From: a halophilic archaeon
GTDB lineage: Archaea; Halobacteriota; Halobacteria; Halobacteriales; Haladaptataceae
Assembly (NCBI GenBank): GCA_003298465.1
Contig: QNGA01000002.1
Span: forward strand, 62,001-126,000
Reading direction: 5' to 3'
DNA length: 64,000 nucleotides
In this document: positions 42,425 to 50,397 of the stretch, piece after piece
Layout of the letters: every line of letters starts with the position of its first letter
Position numbering within the stretch: position 1 is the first letter of the stretch
Notes under the pieces: generated by a model
Database searches by the model: none
What the model was told of the DNA's origin: nothing
What the model saw: the letters and a program-made list of their open reading frames with translations, nothing else
Translations under genes and position numbers: made by a program

Positions 42425-43159
42425 TCAGTCGGCGCTCTGCTCGGGCGTCCCCGACCGATCGACCTGCAGAGGGTCTCCCGAGGAGGTTGCGGTCACCAAC
42501 CGCAGGAACTCTCCCGCGTTCGTGAGGAGTTTGTTCTCCGCCTTCCGAAGGTGCTCTTCGTACGTCGAACGGGCCACGGACGTCCGGTCGGCCAGCTCGC
42601 GAAGCGACGTCTTCCGTGGCTGCTCGTAGTACCCGCTCTCGAGGGCCAACCGTAGTGCTGCCAGCTGTCGCTCGGTGATCTCCTCGAAGAGCTGATCGAC
42701 CGGGGCTAACATGCTGTGCGGAATCTGTTGTTCCGTGATGGCGGTCTTGGAGAGCACGTCGATGTCTCGGTCGGACTCCAGATCCCGAATCAGTGCTCGA
42801 ACGTCGGCTTCGTCGAACGCGATCACCGTGTAGTGCTCCCAGCCCTGGCGGTGAATCGTCGGTGGCTGGTACAGGCAGTTGTACTCCTCGAACCGGTCGA
42901 TGATGGAGCCCTCGACCGGACAGAGGCAGGACTGCGTGACGACGTGCAGACCGGAATCGTCGACCGACCGGTGGAGGATCGTTCCCAGGTCGTCGATCTC
43001 TTCGAGCAGGTCGTCCGTCGGCGTTTCCGAGGAAGTGATTTCGAGCACCTGGCAGTCGCTCAAGTACCACTCGCGTATCGTGAGGTCCGGGTAGCGTCCC
43101 GAAATCTCCCGGTAAGGGCACTCGTGTTTCACCCGGAACGAGGCCTCGTACAGGCTCAT
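42425..43159 (-). CDS. HTH-10 (bacterio-opsin activator type) regulator with Cys-rich N-terminus
   Basis: 244 residues. The C-terminal HTH-10 domain (TERQLAALRLALESGYYEQPRKTSLRELADRTSVARSTYEEHL in pieces ERQLAALRLALESGYY and LADRTSVARSTYEEHLRK) is typical of haloarchaeal Bat-like regulators. The N-terminal sensor has several cysteines: KHECPYREI, LSDCQVLEI, TQSCLCPVEG and EYNCLYQP, which could sense metal, redox or persulfide. It is divergent from a persulfide dioxygenase gene with a palindrome between their promoters. Its TATA (43181-43188) predicts a leaderless transcript. Confidence 0.88.
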   Translation of the reverse strand: MSLYEASFRVKHECPYREISGRYPDLTIREWYLSDCQVLEITSSETPTDDLLEEIDDLGTILHRSVDDSGLHVVTQSCLCPVEGSIIDRFEEYNCLYQPPTIHRQGWEHYTVIAFDEADVRALIRDLESDRDIDVLSKTAITEQQIPHSMLAPVDQLFEEITERQLAALRLALESGYYEQPRKTSLRELADRTSVARSTYEEHLRKAENKLLTNAGEFLRLVTATSSGDPLQVDRSGTPEQSAD

Positions 43160-43180
43160 ACGCCGGTATTTGGGTTCTGT

Positions 43181-43220
43181 TCAATTAACGGTGCCGGTCA
43201 TGGCCGGCACCACCTATATT
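43181..43220. promoter_or_regulatory. Divergent promoters flanking a 22-bp palindrome
   Basis: The palindrome spans 43190-43211 with arms GGTGCCGG and CCGGCACC and the core TCATGG, symmetric at 20 of 22 positions. On its left is the minus-strand TATA (ttaattga, 43181-43188) of the HTH-10 gene and on its right the plus-strand TATA (ctatatt, 43214-43220) of the dioxygenase gene. A dimeric factor bound here would contact both BRE regions. Confidence 0.65.
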
Positions 43221-43248
43221 CGAAAACGCCCCCTACGAGTGAACACCG

Positions 43249-44361
43249 ATGACGGAAGTGAGTCCGAACGAACTCAGTGAACGGGTACGGGCCGACGAGG
43301 AGGACGTTCTCGTCCTCGACGTTCGCCACCAAGAGGACTACGACGACTGGCATATCCCGAACAGCGTCAACGTCGACGTCTACGACGAACTGGCAGACGA
43401 CCCGGAGGCGGCGAAGGATGCTCTCGAAGACCTACCGGACGAACGGGAGATCGTCACCGTCTGTGCCGCGGGGGTCGTCTCGCAGACTGCGACGGACGTC
43501 CTGCGGGAGATGGGCTACGACGCCGCGACGCTCACCGACGGGATGAACGGGTGGAGCCGCGTCCACCGAAGCGCCCCTGTCCAGACCGACCTCGACGGTA
43601 CGCTCGTTCAGGTCGCCCGTCCCGGGAAGGGCTGTCTCTCTCACGTCCTGATTTCGGACGGTGACGCCGCCGTGTTCGATCCCTCCCACTACCTCGACGA
43701 GTACGAGGCCATTCTCGACGAGCACGACGCCGAACTCGTCGCTGTCTTCGACACGCACGCTCACGCCGACCACGTCTCCGGTGGCGCGGACCTCGCCGAG
43801 CGTCACGACGTTCCGTACTACCTCCATCCGAAGGACGCGCTCGCTATCGACGCGACCCCGGTCGAAGACGAAGCGACGGTCGAAATCGGGACCGTCGACG
43901 TCGACGTGATCCACACGCCGGGGCACAGCGAGGGCAGCGTCTCGTTCGACGTCGACGGCGAGGCGCTCATCACGGGCGACACGCTCTTCCACGAGAGCGT
44001 CGGCCGCGTCGAACTCGGCGTCGAAGCCGGTATCGAAGAGTCCGACGTCGAAGGGAACGCAGCCACGCTCTACGAGAGCCTCCAGCGCTTGCTGGACCGG
44101 GCGGACGACACGATCGTCCTTCCGGCACACGACCCCGGATCACCCGAGCCGCCCGTGAACGCCACGTTGAGCGAGGTTCGAGAACGGAACGAGGACCTCG
44201 GCCGTGACCGAGAGGAGTTCGTCGAGACGCTCGCTTCGGACGTACCGGACCATCCACCGAACTTCGAGCGCGTCAAGCGAACGAACGTCGGGCAGGAAGA
44301 CGTCCCCGACGAAGAACTGTCCGAACTCGAACTGGGCCCCAACCGCTGTGCTGCCGAGTAA
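43249..44361 (+). CDS. Rhodanese-metallo-beta-lactamase fusion, persulfide dioxygenase-like (second copy)
   Basis: 370 residues. Rhodanese domain at residues about 1-105 with loop VCAAGVVS; metallo-beta-lactamase domain with DTHAHADHVSGG, HTPGHSEGSVSF and ITGDTLFHESVGRVEL. It is paralogous to the gene at 23031, sharing domain order, the KGCLS/KGCLG junction and a terminal Cys (GPNRCAA). The likely role is oxidation of thiol persulfides to sulfite with sulfur transfer by the rhodanese part. Leaderless by TATA spacing. The MFS gene follows after three bases. Confidence 0.9.
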   Translation: MTEVSPNELSERVRADEEDVLVLDVRHQEDYDDWHIPNSVNVDVYDELADDPEAAKDALEDLPDEREIVTVCAAGVVSQTATDVLREMGYDAATLTDGMNGWSRVHRSAPVQTDLDGTLVQVARPGKGCLSHVLISDGDAAVFDPSHYLDEYEAILDEHDAELVAVFDTHAHADHVSGGADLAERHDVPYYLHPKDALAIDATPVEDEATVEIGTVDVDVIHTPGHSEGSVSFDVDGEALITGDTLFHESVGRVELGVEAGIEESDVEGNAATLYESLQRLLDRADDTIVLPAHDPGSPEPPVNATLSEVRERNEDLGRDREEFVETLASDVPDHPPNFERVKRTNVGQEDVPDEELSELELGPNRCAAE

Positions 44362-44364
44362 GCA

Positions 44365-45654
44365 ATGAGTGGGCGAACCGATCTGAAACAGGGGATTCGC
44401 GAGCACCTCGGACAGTTCTCGCTACACGTCCTGCTGGTGTTCGCGACGGGGTTGACCATCGGCTCGGAGCGCACCGTCGTGCCAGTCCTGGGCGAAGAGG
44501 TACTCGGCGTCGAGTCGTTTTTCGTCATCGGCTCGTTCGTCGTCTCGTTCGGCTTCGTCAAGGCGCTGCTCAACCTCTACGCCGGCAAGTGGGGCGAAGA
44601 GTACGGTCGCAAGCCGGTCCTCGTCCTCGGATGGCTGACCGCGCTGCCGCTGCCGGTCGTTCTTATCTTCGCCCCCAGCTGGGGTTGGATCACGGTCGGG
44701 AACGTCCTGCTCGGCATCAACCAGGGACTGACCTGGAGCATGGCGATCAACGCCAAGATCGACCTCGCAGGCCCCGACCAGCGTGGACTCGCCGTCGGTA
44801 TCGACGAGGCGTTCGGCTACACCGGCGTTGCCGTCGGCGCGTGGGTCACTGGCGTCATCGCTGGCCGGACGAGCCTCCGGCCCGAGCCGTTCTACTTCCT
44901 CGCCGCCGTCGTGGTGCTAGCGTTCCTCATCTCGGTCTTCCTCATCAAGGAGACGGTCCAACTCGCCCAGCTGGAGGGCGACGACGACCACCACGATGCG
45001 AACCTCCCGTTCAACGAGGTACTTAAGCGGGCGACCTACGGCGACAAGACGCTGTTCGCGGCGGCGCAGGCCGGCCACGTCGAGAACTTCGTTGATACGC
45101 TGTTTTGGATTGCAGTGCCGCTCTACCTCACGAGTCGGGGCCTCGCGATCGAAGCCGTCGGTGTCGTTGTCGGCGTCCACAGCGCGATGTACTTCCTCCA
45201 GATCGGGACCGGCGGACTGGCAGACCGCATCGGCCGACGCCCGCCGGTCGTCGCGGGGATGTTCCTGGCCGGGGCCGGCGTCCTCGGGATGGTGCTCGTC
45301 GACGGTTACCTCCCATGGGCGGCCCTGGCCGGACTTTCCGGACTCGGGATGGCGCTGCTCTACCCGAACCTGATGACGGTCCCGAGCGACGCTGCCCACC
45401 CGACCTGGCGGTCGGCCGGGATGGGCGTCTACCGGATGTGGCGCGACTCGGGCTACGGCGTCGGCGCGATTCTCATCGGTCTCTCCATGGAGTTCGTGAA
45501 CGCCGAAGCCGCCTTCTACGTGACTGCGATCTCGATGTTCCTCTCCGGTGCGGTCGTCTACCTGTGGATGGAGGAGACGCATCCGGACTTCGGAACCCAC
45601 GAGCCGCCGGTTCCTGCCCCGGAAACGTCGACTGGAGCGACGGTCGACGACTGA
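44365..45654 (+). CDS. MFS transporter
   Basis: 429 residues, about 12 membrane helices. The loop after helix 2 reads YAGKWGEEYGRKPVLVLGW, the MFS motif A equivalent, repeated after helix 8 as GGLADRIGRRPPVVAG. The central loop EGDDDHHDANLPFNEVLKR is hydrophilic. It starts three bases after the persulfide dioxygenase stop and is almost certainly co-transcribed, so a sulfur compound such as sulfite or thiosulfate is a candidate substrate (inference only). Confidence 0.88.
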   Translation: MSGRTDLKQGIREHLGQFSLHVLLVFATGLTIGSERTVVPVLGEEVLGVESFFVIGSFVVSFGFVKALLNLYAGKWGEEYGRKPVLVLGWLTALPLPVVLIFAPSWGWITVGNVLLGINQGLTWSMAINAKIDLAGPDQRGLAVGIDEAFGYTGVAVGAWVTGVIAGRTSLRPEPFYFLAAVVVLAFLISVFLIKETVQLAQLEGDDDHHDANLPFNEVLKRATYGDKTLFAAAQAGHVENFVDTLFWIAVPLYLTSRGLAIEAVGVVVGVHSAMYFLQIGTGGLADRIGRRPPVVAGMFLAGAGVLGMVLVDGYLPWAALAGLSGLGMALLYPNLMTVPSDAAHPTWRSAGMGVYRMWRDSGYGVGAILIGLSMEFVNAEAAFYVTAISMFLSGAVVYLWMEETHPDFGTHEPPVPAPETSTGATVDD

Positions 45655-45821
45655 TGCACATCTGCTTCCGTAGCGCTGGGTTCCGTCTACCGTTCGGCGA
45701 TAGTCGACTCTATCATCTCACGGGACGCTCGGATCGGGAGCGTTCGTGCCGACGGATCGAGGTTGACATTCCGGTGCACGGCGAAGACGGGTCTTAACTC
45801 CCTGGCCACGAGACGGTCTGT

Positions 45822-46439
45822 ATGGAACCGGACGACGATTATCACGGATGGGCCGAACGCTCAGGAAAGTTTTCGCCCGCGTACTACGCCCAGATCGGGC
45901 CGAACGAGGTGAGTGAGACCCTCGCCACTGTGGTCGAGTACTACGCGCGCGAGGACGCCGCGATCCTCGAAGTCGGCTGTGGCTCCGGCCGTCATCTCGC
46001 CCACCTCCGCAAGAACGGCTTCGAGAACCTCACGGGTGTCGATATCAACGACGAGTCGTTCGACGTGATGGCCGAACAGTATCCGAAACTCGCCGCGACG
46101 GGAACGTTTCACACCGGGGCGATCGAAGACGTCGTCCCCGAGTTTCCCGACGATGCGTTCGACGTCGTCTACTCGGTTGAAACCCTCCAGCACATCCGAC
46201 CCGAGAACGAGTGGGTGTTCGAGGAGCTGACTCGCGTCACCAGTGATCTGCTCATAACTGCCGAGAACGAGGGGAACAGCCCACAGCGCGGCCGAGCGGA
46301 TGAGGAAGTGAGCTACGTCAACGACGACTTCCCGCTCTACTACCGTAACTGGAAGCGAGTGTTCTCCGACCTCGGCCTCGCCCAACTCGTCAGCGAACCG
46401 GGCAAGCGCGATACCGTTCGCGTGTTCAGGGTCGTTTGA
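45822..46439 (+). CDS. Class I SAM-dependent methyltransferase
   Basis: 205 residues. AAILEVGCGSGRHLAHLRKNG is motif I of the SAM-binding fold, LTGVDINDESFDVM supplies the acidic ribose contact and FDVVYSVETLQHIRPE is motif IV. The substrate is unknown. A TATA-like cttaact about 27-30 bases before the ATG predicts leaderless transcription. A short stem (CGGCTC-GAA-GAGCCG, 46522-46536) lies downstream. Confidence 0.88.
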   Translation: MEPDDDYHGWAERSGKFSPAYYAQIGPNEVSETLATVVEYYAREDAAILEVGCGSGRHLAHLRKNGFENLTGVDINDESFDVMAEQYPKLAATGTFHTGAIEDVVPEFPDDAFDVVYSVETLQHIRPENEWVFEELTRVTSDLLITAENEGNSPQRGRADEEVSYVNDDFPLYYRNWKRVFSDLGLAQLVSEPGKRDTVRVFRVV

Positions 46440-46521
46440 GAACGCTGGAAACGCTGCTCCGTCACTGCCCGAAAACGCCATTCAGGCGAGTGGCACGCAC
46501 GAACGCCCGGAAGAGGTGAAA

Positions 46522-46536
46522 CGGCTCGAAGAGCCG
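46522..46536. repeat. Short hairpin downstream of the methyltransferase gene
   Basis: Perfect six-base stem CGGCTC / GAGCCG with a three-base loop, about 85 bases after the stop codon. No T-run follows, so a terminator role is uncertain. Confidence 0.35.
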
Positions 46537-46563
46537 CGCTGAAACGGGGTTCACTGCCGAGCG

Positions 46564-46686
46564 CTACACCTCCGCGAGGAGACGTTCGACTTCGACGATA
46601 GAACGGCGCGGTTCGTTCCGAAATGGATCGCCTCTCGAGTCCGGCGAACGTACCTTAGAAACGAGCGCTAAACGGCAGCGAACCAT
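46564..46686 (-). CDS. Possible 40-residue ORF or gene fragment
   Basis: An ATG at 46686 opens a short frame ending GDPFRNEPRRSIVEVERL then LAEV and stop; composition is protein-like. There is no recognised family and no clear promoter, so it may be a remnant or chance. Confidence 0.25.
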   Translation of the reverse strand: MVRCRLALVSKVRSPDSRGDPFRNEPRRSIVEVERLLAEV

Positions 46687-46726
46687 CCTGGGAAGGGAAA
46701 TGAACGGTCGAGAGGCGGCGAATGCG

Positions 46727-47407
46727 CTATTTTTTGTCCGGGTCGTCGGCACCCTGGCCGAGGATGAGCGCGTTCTTCACGAGGCTTTCGTGACCCCGGC
46801 GCAAGCGCTCGGACACGGCTTGATGCGATATACCCAGTTCATCGGCGAGGTCGTTGGCCGTCGACTCACGAGGAATCTGATAGTAGCCGTGTTCGTGTGC
46901 GAGCGTCAGCGTGTCCTGCTGGTCGTCCGTGAGTCCGAAGCGACCTTGCCGTCCGCTGTCCAGGTGATAAATGTTCAGAATCTCGAGCGTGAGACCGTTC
47001 TCTTCGCAGTACTCGTGCGTCCGTGAGAGCGCCTCCCGGTCGGGAAACAGAATTCGGAGGTTCCACCAGCGGTCGTCACCCGTCGCCGCGAGAATCGTTC
47101 CTTGCTCCGTAACGAGAATCTGGACGAGCGTCTCGATCTGGTCGATCCACTCCATCTGATACAGCCACTCTTCGTCCAGATCCGCGAGGAGATCGAGAGT
47201 TTCGACGCTCGGATCGTTTCTCAGCGCGCTTTCTATCTCCTCGCGCGTGTTCCCGTCACTACGCATCCAGACGAACGGCATAACGTGGGAGTCGTCGTCG
47301 GCCACGATCCGTTCGATTTCGCACTTCAAATCCTCGAGTTCTGACAAAGACTGGCTGAGGGCAAATTGAGTAGCGGGGATTTCCACTTCGACAACTGTAG
47401 CAGTCAT
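46727..47407 (-). CDS. HTH-10 family transcriptional regulator
   Basis: 226 residues. The C-terminal HTH-10 domain (LTDDQQDTLTLAHEHGYYQ, then LADELGISHQAVSERLRRG) is clear. The N-terminal part (ATQFALSQSLSELEDLKCEIERI, WMRSDGNTREEIESALRND, ILAATGDDRWWNLRILFPD) is the GAF-like sensor module common in haloarchaeal Bat-type regulators. Its target is unknown. The ATG at 47407 follows a GTG two codons upstream. Confidence 0.88.
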   Translation of the reverse strand: MTATVVEVEIPATQFALSQSLSELEDLKCEIERIVADDDSHVMPFVWMRSDGNTREEIESALRNDPSVETLDLLADLDEEWLYQMEWIDQIETLVQILVTEQGTILAATGDDRWWNLRILFPDREALSRTHEYCEENGLTLEILNIYHLDSGRQGRFGLTDDQQDTLTLAHEHGYYQIPRESTANDLADELGISHQAVSERLRRGHESLVKNALILGQGADDPDKK

Positions 47408-47413
47408 ATCCAC

Positions 47414-47951
47414 ACTAAGAAGCTCCCGGACGATATGTCCGTTGGTGCGCTCTCTACCCCCAATACTCGGCTTAGCGTCAACCGTTACGGTGAGGTGCTA
47501 ACGACAGCGGAGGAACTCGTCGGGGTGTCAAAATCAATGTACTATAGATGTTTCTACTGGTCGTTCGTGTCCGGTCACTCTCCACCATCGCTCTCGCGCA
47601 AGTGGCTCGTCGGGACAGTTCCGTACGTACTCCTCTCGCCTACTCGTTCTTCGCTAGCCAGCAACCCCTCCGCGGAATTCGACTGGGAATTACAATAGTA
47701 GTCATCTATCTACTGTGGCGGTTCCTCGTCGCAGTCGAGGCTATTGCCGATGCGCTGCAACGTTTCGCACGGCAACGTGAGCAGGACCGGTAGATGCGCA
47801 CCACGAACCTATCGTAGGCCAACGATCACTGGATTGTAACAATACGTACAGGTCGTGCAATTACTGCACGTGTCCCGTTCAATTGGCCTGAATAGGCGTG
47901 AGAGTAGTTGATACGTAGCACTAAAGAAACTCGCCCTCATAGCCAAAAACA
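47414..47951 (+). other. AT-richer 538-base gap before the TRIC gene
   Basis: Lower GC than its surroundings. It holds the possible small membrane ORF listed separately and the promoter region of the TRIC gene (AT-rich around 47830-47940). I see no repeats or integrase. Confidence 0.4.
47548..47793 (+). CDS. Possible small membrane protein or remnant
   Basis: 81 codons. Only the C-terminal half looks like a protein: LGITIVVIYLLWRFLVAVEA is a membrane helix followed by a charged helix IADALQRFARQREQDR. The N-terminal half is not convincing, so this may be the tail of a degraded gene or a shorter protein with an unrecognised start. Confidence 0.35.
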   Translation: MFLLVVRVRSLSTIALAQVARRDSSVRTPLAYSFFASQQPLRGIRLGITIVVIYLLWRFLVAVEAIADALQRFARQREQDR

Positions 47952-48602
47952 GTGAGTCAGGACTTCGTCACGATACTATTCGGCGATCCGTTTGCTATTA
48001 TGAACACCATCGGCTTGGTTGCGTTCGCACTCGTCGGATCATCAAAAGCGATCCGTGAGGGGTTCGACGTGTTCGGAATTACCATCGTTGGACTGGCAAT
48101 GGCGTTTGCTGGTGGAGCAACACGGGATCTCCTCGTGACACGAGTTCCGTTAGCACTTCAGTCACCAATCGAAATTAGTCTGGGTCTACTCGGAGTTGGC
48201 TTAGCTATCGCGTTGGACGTCGTTCTGTCATCTCCAGAAACGCACCCGATCACTCTGGTCTCGGATGCGATCGGGCTCGCTGCCTTCACGACGACTGGTG
48301 CTATCGTCGCAACTGAGACGGGGGTTTCAGTTTTTGGCATCGTCGCTATAGCAACAATCAACGCCGTAGGTGGTGGTGCGTTTGCAGATATTCTTCTCGA
48401 CCGGTCTCCGTTCATCCTCTTCGAGGATTTCTACGCCAGTTGTGCAGTCTTGGGAGGGAGTGCTTTCTGGCTGGTGGGGACGTTCGGAGCCACCGGGAGT
48501 ACGACTGCGGCGGTGTGCGCGGTAGTGACCGTTGTGACTCGGTTGGCTGCGGTTACATACAACTGGAATCTTCCGGCAGTGCGGAGTTCGGTATCTAAAT
48601 AA
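47952..48602 (+). CDS. TRIC-type cation channel / UPF0126 membrane protein
   Basis: 216 residues, about seven membrane helices. Two homologous halves each begin with a helix-G motif: IGLVAFALVGSSKAIREGFD with AGGATRDLLVTRVP, and IGLAAFTTTGAIVATETG with VGGGAFADILLDRSP. This duplicated layout is the UPF0126 family, related to trimeric intracellular cation channels. It starts at a GTG; an ATG at 48001 would cut into the first helix. Codon use is less GC-biased than neighbours, suggesting a different origin. Confidence 0.88.
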   Translation: MSQDFVTILFGDPFAIMNTIGLVAFALVGSSKAIREGFDVFGITIVGLAMAFAGGATRDLLVTRVPLALQSPIEISLGLLGVGLAIALDVVLSSPETHPITLVSDAIGLAAFTTTGAIVATETGVSVFGIVAIATINAVGGGAFADILLDRSPFILFEDFYASCAVLGGSAFWLVGTFGATGSTTAAVCAVVTVVTRLAAVTYNWNLPAVRSSVSK

Positions 48603-48762
48603 TCGATTTAATTAAAGATGGTAGACGAGCCCCCTGCTCAGTTCACACCACGAACCGGACTGCACTGAAGGACGGGCGTACAGTTCGAACTTCTGGCTTT
48701 CAGGCGCAGCGGATTCGGGGGTCTGCTACGAGAGCGAGTCGAGAGTTCGGTCGGAGCGGAAC

Positions 48763-50397
48763 TCAGTCCTCGATTTTACCGTCCTGACGGTCGCGATCTC
48801 GCGCTTCGGGATCGCGGTCGGCGGGGGCCCCGTGTCCGCCACCACCGGGTGTACGGACCGTAACGGTAGTCCCTGCCTCCACGTCGACGGTGGTTTTCGC
48901 GGAGACGGGTTCGCCGTCGACGAGATTTTGGCCGGTAGCACCGTTCTCACCGCCGGCGACGCCCCGCGGCCGGGAACGTCGCCGTTCGGTAAGGAGCGAG
49001 ACCGAGGCCTCACGCCCGACAGTAAGCGACCGTTCGAGACCGAGTCCGCCGCGATACTCGCCGCTCCCGCCGGTCCCGGGGCGGAGAGCGTAGCGTTCCA
49101 CGGTCAACGGATACTCCGCTTCGAGCACTTCGACGGGAGTGTTCAGGGTGTTCGTCATTCCGACCTGCACGCCGTCCAAGCCGTCGGCTTCGCTCGTCGC
49201 ACCTGCGCCACCACCGATGGTTTCGTAGTAGGCGAAATCACCGTCGCGAGAGCCGATGATGAGGTTGTTCATCGTGCCCTGTCCCTGCGCCGGCACCCTC
49301 TCGGGAACCGCATCGGCGAGCGCCGCGAACACCACGTCGGTGACGCGCTGACTCGTCTCGACGTTGCCCCCGACGACCGCGGCCGGCGATGTCGGATTCA
49401 GGAGCGACCCCTCGGGTGCGTCGACGGTAACGGGGTCGTAGCAGCCCTGATTCGGCGGGATTTCGGGATCCGTGAGACAGCGGACGACGAAGTAGACCGC
49501 GCTTTTGGCTACCGCGAGCGGTGCGTTGAGGTTCCCTCGGACCTGTTCCGCAGTCCCTGCGAAATCGACGTCGAGAGTGCTGTCGTCGACGGTCACGGTC
49601 ACGTTGATCGGGATGTCCTCGTCGGTCACGCCGTCGCCTTCGAGCACGTCTCGGGCGGTGTAGGTACCGTCGGGAAACTCGGCGAGTTCGGATTCGATGC
49701 GTTCACGCGAGTAGTCGACGACTGCGTCGAAGGCGTCGAGAACGGTCTCGCCGTAGCTGTCGAAGAGGTCACCGAGTCGCTCCGTCGCGCGGTCGTGGGC
49801 CGCGAGCTGAGCGCGGATGTCGGCTCGGCGTTCGTCGGGCGTACGGACGTTTGCGAGGAACACCTCGAACACGTCCTCGACGACGTCACTATCGCGGACG
49901 AGACGTACGCCCGGAAGACGGATGCCCTCCTCGTAGATTTCGCGTGCACCGGCGGGCATGCTTCCTGGCGTCGATCCGCCGACGTCGGCGTGGTGAGCGC
50001 GGGAGACGGCGTACCCGACGATTTCGTCTTCCGTTTTCGTGTCGGCGTCGAGGGCCAGTGGCGAGACGAGCGTTATGTCCGGCAGGTGGGTTCCGCCGTC
50101 GTACGGATCGTTGAGCGCCCAGACTTCCCCGGGTTCGGGATCTCGTTCACGGACGGTAGCGACGGCCTCGGGCATCGCGCCGAGGTGGACTGGAATGTGT
50201 TCTGCCTGGGCGATCATTCGTCCGTCGGCATCGAAGAGCGCCGTCGAGCAGTCCTGCCGCTCCTTGATGTTCGGCGAGTACGCGCCGCGGATGAGGACCT
50301 GCCCCATCTCTTCGGCGATCCCCTCGAGCTGGTTTCGCAGTATTTCGAGCGTGACCGGATCGACGTGGCTCTCGCTGTCGGTGTCGTTCTGAGTCAT
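48763..50397 (-). CDS. hyuB: Hydantoinase/oxoprolinase subunit B (HyuB)
   Basis: 544 residues. DPVTLEILRNQLEGIAEEMGQVLIRGAYSPNIKERQDCS at the start (in pieces LRNQLEGIAEEMG and RGAYSPNIKERQDC), WALNDPYDGGTHLPDI and GTMNNLIIGSRDG are HyuB signatures. With HyuA it forms the ATP-dependent enzyme that opens hydantoins or 5-oxoproline. The ATG overlaps the HyuA stop (ATGA), so subunits are made together. The C-terminus ends in an Asp/Arg-rich tail after the GGGGHG motif. Confidence 0.92.
   Translation of the reverse strand: MTQNDTDSESHVDPVTLEILRNQLEGIAEEMGQVLIRGAYSPNIKERQDCSTALFDADGRMIAQAEHIPVHLGAMPEAVATVRERDPEPGEVWALNDPYDGGTHLPDITLVSPLALDADTKTEDEIVGYAVSRAHHADVGGSTPGSMPAGAREIYEEGIRLPGVRLVRDSDVVEDVFEVFLANVRTPDERRADIRAQLAAHDRATERLGDLFDSYGETVLDAFDAVVDYSRERIESELAEFPDGTYTARDVLEGDGVTDEDIPINVTVTVDDSTLDVDFAGTAEQVRGNLNAPLAVAKSAVYFVVRCLTDPEIPPNQGCYDPVTVDAPEGSLLNPTSPAAVVGGNVETSQRVTDVVFAALADAVPERVPAQGQGTMNNLIIGSRDGDFAYYETIGGGAGATSEADGLDGVQVGMTNTLNTPVEVLEAEYPLTVERYALRPGTGGSGEYRGGLGLERSLTVGREASVSLLTERRRSRPRGVAGGENGATGQNLVDGEPVSAKTTVDVEAGTTVTVRTPGGGGHGAPADRDPEARDRDRQDGKIED

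Noticed and set aside
46522..46536. Intrinsic terminator after the methyltransferase gene
   Set aside because: The stem is short and no T-rich tract follows, so I list it only as a hairpin.
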